From: Stereum hirsutum FP-91666 SS1
Lineage: Eukaryota > Basidiomycota > Agaricomycetes > Russulales > Stereaceae
DNA: 64,000 nucleotides
Direction: 5' to 3'
Assembly (NCBI RefSeq): GCF_000264905.1
Contig: NW_006763142.1
Coordinates: 1,532,437 to 1,596,436 of the forward strand
Part shown: positions 60,190-64,000 of the stretch, piece by piece
Numbering within the stretch: position 1 is the first letter of the stretch
Layout of the letters: each line of letters opens with the position of its first letter
Notes under the pieces: generated by a model
What the model saw: only the letters and a program-made list of their open reading frames with translations
What the model was told of the DNA's origin: nothing
The model's database searches: none
Program-made: the position numbers and the translations under genes

Positions 60190-61439
60190 CCGCGCGATAC
60201 TACTCCGCCCGACTCCGCCGCCTGACAATGTCGTACAGTCCATCCGCTTCCTAACCTCCCTCCTTTACGGCTGTCGCCTCGGCAAAGAATTAACGACAAA
60301 AGGCGTGCCTCGTGGCCCCATCGAACCCTTCGTCCATCTCGCAAATATGCTCACTCTCGACGGTTCGATGATTGTAGCCGTCACGGGCAACATCAGTCCA
60401 GAGGGGTTGATTGCTGGCATCGTCGTCTCCTCGAACTCAGGTGGGAAAGCTACGAGCAGCTCGACTCCCTCGGAAGGCTATATCTCCGTGGACATACAAC
60501 CTAGTCTGCCAGTGACAATTGACTTCGACAACCCACCTAAGTAACCATCCTTGCCCACCAATACCACAAACTTCACTAACCCGAGCGCCCCTTCAGATCT
60601 ATCCCGACTCTTGAGGAGCACGCAAGAGATTTGCTTTCTATCTTCAGGTACAAGGCGGGGCCCGATATCGGCGTTGGCAAACTTTGCCGTTGGATCGTCT
60701 TCCACTGCTACCCGAAAATTGGACAGCGTCTTCAAGGGCTTGCTGTCAACCGAGGGCCCTGGATGGTGGATCCTGTCGCGGTCATGAGCGAGTGGAAGCC
60801 AAACGAGGCAGACTTTCGGAGGTTCAAGGATTACGTGAACGATCTCCGGGGACAATGTAACCCAACCATAAAAGTCGACCCGGTTACTGCCAATATCATC
60901 AAGACGGCTGACCTGCTTCCTGACGAATCGGGTCTGACGTTTGAGTTCAACATCGAGCTCGCCCCGAAGTGGCTCGGTCTCATCTCAACCACCATCAAAC
61001 GCCTACGGGTACTTATGGCTGTCGGTACGAACGCGTCGCCCGAGCGTGACGCGCTTTTGAAAGTCGACAATCTCCTTCGCTTCTTGGGGGCATTCCTTAA
61101 ACACCCAGTATTAAATTGGCTTTTCACCGCAACTTCCCTAGCGTTTTTCTTCGAGCTCAATGGTAAAGTTTTGTCTAGTACGCTTTTCTCCTACTTTAAC
61201 TATCCCTGTGACTGACGGCAATTTGAAAATGAATCGGAAAGAGGAAGCTGGCGACGTGCCGGTGGATGATGGTAGGTCATGTTACATTGGTTCAGAATAT
61301 TCACCTTCTGACATCAGTTTTCCAAGATGAGGAGCAGGATTTTCAGAATGTGAGCAACAACGGTAGACGGGTCTATCATCGCATTCAAACCCTCATGTCG
61401 GAGTTCTGGACTCCGGCTTATAAGCCGGTTACCTTATAA
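60190..61439 (+). CDS. Unknown protein, 5' truncated
   Basis: Exons to 60540 (NVVQSIRFLTSLLYGCRLGK, then GPIEPFVHLANMLTLDGSM), 60597-61162 (SIPTLEEHARDLLSIFRYKA and on), a small exon from 61242 (EEAGDVPVDD) and a last exon ending MSEFWTPAYKPVTL with TAA at 61437-61439. Phases agree across all introns. No in-frame start codon lies upstream, where the sequence turns into the repeat shared with 26.3 kb, so the 5' end is lost or separated by an insertion. The final codons and stop fall inside a palindrome. No domain recognised; a hydrophobic stretch (NWLFTATSLAFFFELN) may be a membrane segment. Confidence 0.55.
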
Positions 61440-61495
61440 GGGCGATTATATTGCTTGCCAAGGACGCGAGACCCCTTATAAGGTAAAATAAGCCG
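61412..61495. repeat. Hairpin / short inverted repeat
   Basis: CCGGCTTATAAGCCGG is itself a palindrome at the left. GGCTTATAAGCCGGTTACCT with TTATAAGGG pairs imperfectly with the inverted CCCCTTATAAGGTAAAATAA plus GCC at the right, across a loop of about 30 bp. Could be a very small MITE or an RNA hairpin over the 3' end of the preceding gene. Confidence 0.5.
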
Positions 61496-63500
61496 AGGGT
61501 GGTATTCTTATCTAAGGCCGTGCCCGTGTGAACAAGGGATTAGATTACAAGCAGCCTTATAAGGCATGCCGACCGCTTATGATCACCCCGAGCAGGTGGC
61601 ACCTTGGCGCGCGGCCAGCCACAGAAATCTCAAACCTCCTCAAAACTCACTCAAATGGACAGTTGCGATGTCGTTCTATGGCCACAACCTACGAAAGTGC
61701 CCATTCACCCTGGAATGTGAGCCTGTTTGGTGAGCCTGAGCAAGACATGGACGTTGATAGTATTTGGTGCCTCGGCTTGCAGTCACAGAACAGGGCCACA
61801 CCGCCACCCCTCCTGCCCGGTTCGGAAGCCGATGGACGCTCGGACATGGGCAGCACTGCTTGCCGGTGCCAAGAGGTGTGCGGCTGAGGAATCCCGCACA
61901 CTGCTCAGCGCTCGGCTAAAACAGGTAGCTTGGCGAAATGAACGGGAAATGAAGGGGGCGACTCGGGGTCCTCTCTGGCAGCTTTGAGTGGCACTGTGGC
62001 GCTCCCTGTCCAGGTGTCTAAGTTTGGACTCTCGACTGAGTACTTCTGGCAGGTCATCGAGACAAGGATGTTCATATCCACGACGGTATTCACATCTGCT
62101 GTAGGGCACACATACGAAGAACGAAAGATAGTACAGTAAAAAGCCCTGCTAGAGTTCATAAGTATAAGAAATTGAAGTGTCCAGCTTTCCCTCATCCTAT
62201 CCATGACGACGCGGCGACTATGAAGTCAAGCGTACACTCATTTGGAACGGGCACTGCATGAATCAATATAAGAAACATAAATGAGAACCGATGGGTGCAA
62301 GAGAAAGTGTCGTGTTCTTACGTGACGTGATAACACTGCTCATAGGATCAGTAGCGCTATGGAAGTGGCAGCGGCCCATGCCTTGCAGTGCACGAGGGCC
62401 TGTCCACATCATGAGCTATGGGCAGAGTCTTATAAGTATAGACTGAATCATGAATTTTTGCGAAAACAGACTTACCGCACCAGGCTCGATAGATACATCG
62501 TCAACTGCAGCAGCGTTGACCGTTGACCTTCCGAGGTTACTACTCTGCTGCTGGTGTCCCTCACTCTCTGCCAAAGCGAGGTCCACTATAAAACTGTCTA
62601 GAGGCACTAGAGAGAGATAGAGAAAAAGTGAGCATGTTGTATAGTGATGTCAACACGAGAGTCAGTGATCAATATACCAGGAATGCCGAGGAAGAAGTAG
62701 AGGATACTGCTGGCTTCACGACGCCCAGTCTCGATTGCTGCGGCCAGATTACAGAACTGAGTGCGGTACTTGAGCGCTCTAGTCAGCGTGTGACTTCGAG
62801 CGAGCATGTGAGAGATATTGCGGTCAACTCCTTGGGGTTCAGTGACAGCTATCCGTCCGAATAAGCTTCTGTATTGGTAGAGCTTGGCTAGCAGAGCTGA
62901 TTCAATTGGTGAGAAACGATATGGTTAGTATGCATGCGGAAGGTACATACCTTCCCGACGATGTTTTTCCTTGGATTCGTCGATATGCAGTATCATTGTG
63001 TGCCGGTCTGGATTGCCATCACTTGCGATAGGTCTGATATGCTGGGACACAGCAGTGCGAACACGTTCGTGGCGGTTATCTGCAATCGCGGATCTGAGAC
63101 TCGGAGGGTATGTAGATAGATGTATACAAAGTGAAGAGACTCACTGGCGTGCCAGTTAATGCATGCTCGAACTATGGATGCAGGATGGTATTCAAGCTGT
63201 AAATCGGACATGAGAGTAGAAAGAAGTCCTCAAGGCCCAAGCTGTAACAGTGAAAGCGACGGGTCTAGAGATAGTGGTCAAGGATTGCTGAGCAGTTTAA
63301 GTACCAAGACTCGGAGAGTGTCATATTCCAGCTTTAGCGTTGACACGTCTAGGTCTATCAGCTGAGGGCTCTTCAATGCATGACGTAGATCCTCTTCTGC
63401 CCAGGGTAATTGTCCGATGAGAAATGTTGTGTCAATTAAGACCAGAGTCGCCGAGATCCCCTGAGTATAAACACCAGTGTCATTCTTCTTGCCAAAGAAG
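61496..63500. other. Region with no assigned gene
   Basis: Minus-strand frames (for example 62607-62807 with an ILYFFLGIPGILI stretch) might be exons of an unrecognised gene, but I could not join them. Nothing else supported. Confidence 0.4.
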
Positions 63501-63512
63501 CAAAGGTCAAGT

Positions 63513-64000
63513 GTGATGTGACAATCACATTCTTGACTTATGAGCGATGAAACGGCCTTCGGGCTAAACCTAACTCTTTATTTCTCGGCGTTTCTGAGGA
63601 GTGTACGCGCCTTGCAGGCATTGTGGCCCCAGGTGCCACTTCGACGATGAAGATATAGGATGGATAGAGGGATAGGCACGTGACCAGTCATGTGGTAGGC
63701 ACGTGATGGCATGTGACCTTGTGGTCGTGATGTAGGGACATGTGATCAGGTCTGGAACGTTCTAGAATAGTCTTGTGCATGTTGACTCAGCGGTTTGTAC
63801 CCATTGTGCCCATTGCTGGACCCACTGGATATCCATGAAGGATTCCTGTAGTGTTCACTCGTTAGTGTACAGTGAGGACGTGCCCTCAAGGGTCAGCCCA
63901 GGATGTATATAAGAACTACCTGTATCGTAGAATAGTTCCCTAACTCGATCTCCTTTGCTTCTCGCCATACTCAGTGTGACCTTGTGTCCTGGTGTATCCA
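63513..64000 (+). mobile_element. Probable retrotransposon LTR, cut by the window end
   Basis: The stretch has an LTR-like layout. It starts near TGTGATGTGACAATCACA, has a cluster of CACGTGA/CATGTGA words at 63676-63740, a TATATAA box near 63906, and a pyrimidine-rich start (CTCGATCTCCTTTGCTTCTC) near 63942. No internal coding domain is inside the window, so LTR versus ordinary promoter is unsettled. Confidence 0.4.

Overview
The window is nuclear DNA of a filamentous basidiomycete, most likely an agaricomycete. Genes are split by many introns of about 45-65 bp with GT-AG ends, proteins such as an aryl-alcohol-oxidase-like GMC flavoenzyme, a DUF6533-type membrane protein and a hydantoinase/DUF917 protein are typical of that group, and small transposons fill the gaps. 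No supplied annotation was used; every gene below was read from spliced frames, and for the main genes the exon sums divide by three.

Region 1 (1 to about 35.7 kb) is a biosynthetic gene cluster. In order it holds the 3' end of a non-reducing polyketide synthase (tandem ACP plus thioesterase), a secreted GMC oxidoreductase, a short-chain dehydrogenase, a UbiA-type membrane prenyltransferase, a small SRPBCC/cyclase-like protein, an NRPS-like carboxylate reductase (A-T-R) and three cytochromes P450. The last two P450s are a tandem duplicate pair with a degenerate casein-kinase-1-like gene between them. Read together (inference), the PKS would make an orsellinic-type aromatic acid, UbiA would prenylate it, the A-T-R enzyme would reduce the carboxyl to an aldehyde, and the P450/GMC/SDR enzymes would tailor a meroterpenoid.

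Region 2 (about 35.7-53.8 kb) is a mosaic of segmental duplications. Three related blocks (near 35.7-38.3, 45.4-50.4 and 50.9-53.8 kb) carry two nearly identical 76-residue secreted proteins, two paralogous four-helix-bundle proteins resembling the N-terminal domain seen in fungal MLKL-like and NLR proteins, and scraps of a DUF917 gene. Comparing the blocks gives clean empty sites for a TA-target MITE and a hAT-like insertion; a second hAT-like element sits in a predicted intron. A DUF6533-like gene at 41.1-43.0 kb is AT-rich.

Region 3 (54.8-64 kb) holds a decayed hydantoinase/DUF917 fusion gene (5' truncated, one frameshift, one in-frame stop), a 5'-truncated unknown gene, a strong hairpin, and a probable retrotransposon LTR running off the right end. 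I saw no CRISPR array, rRNA gene or intact tRNA gene.
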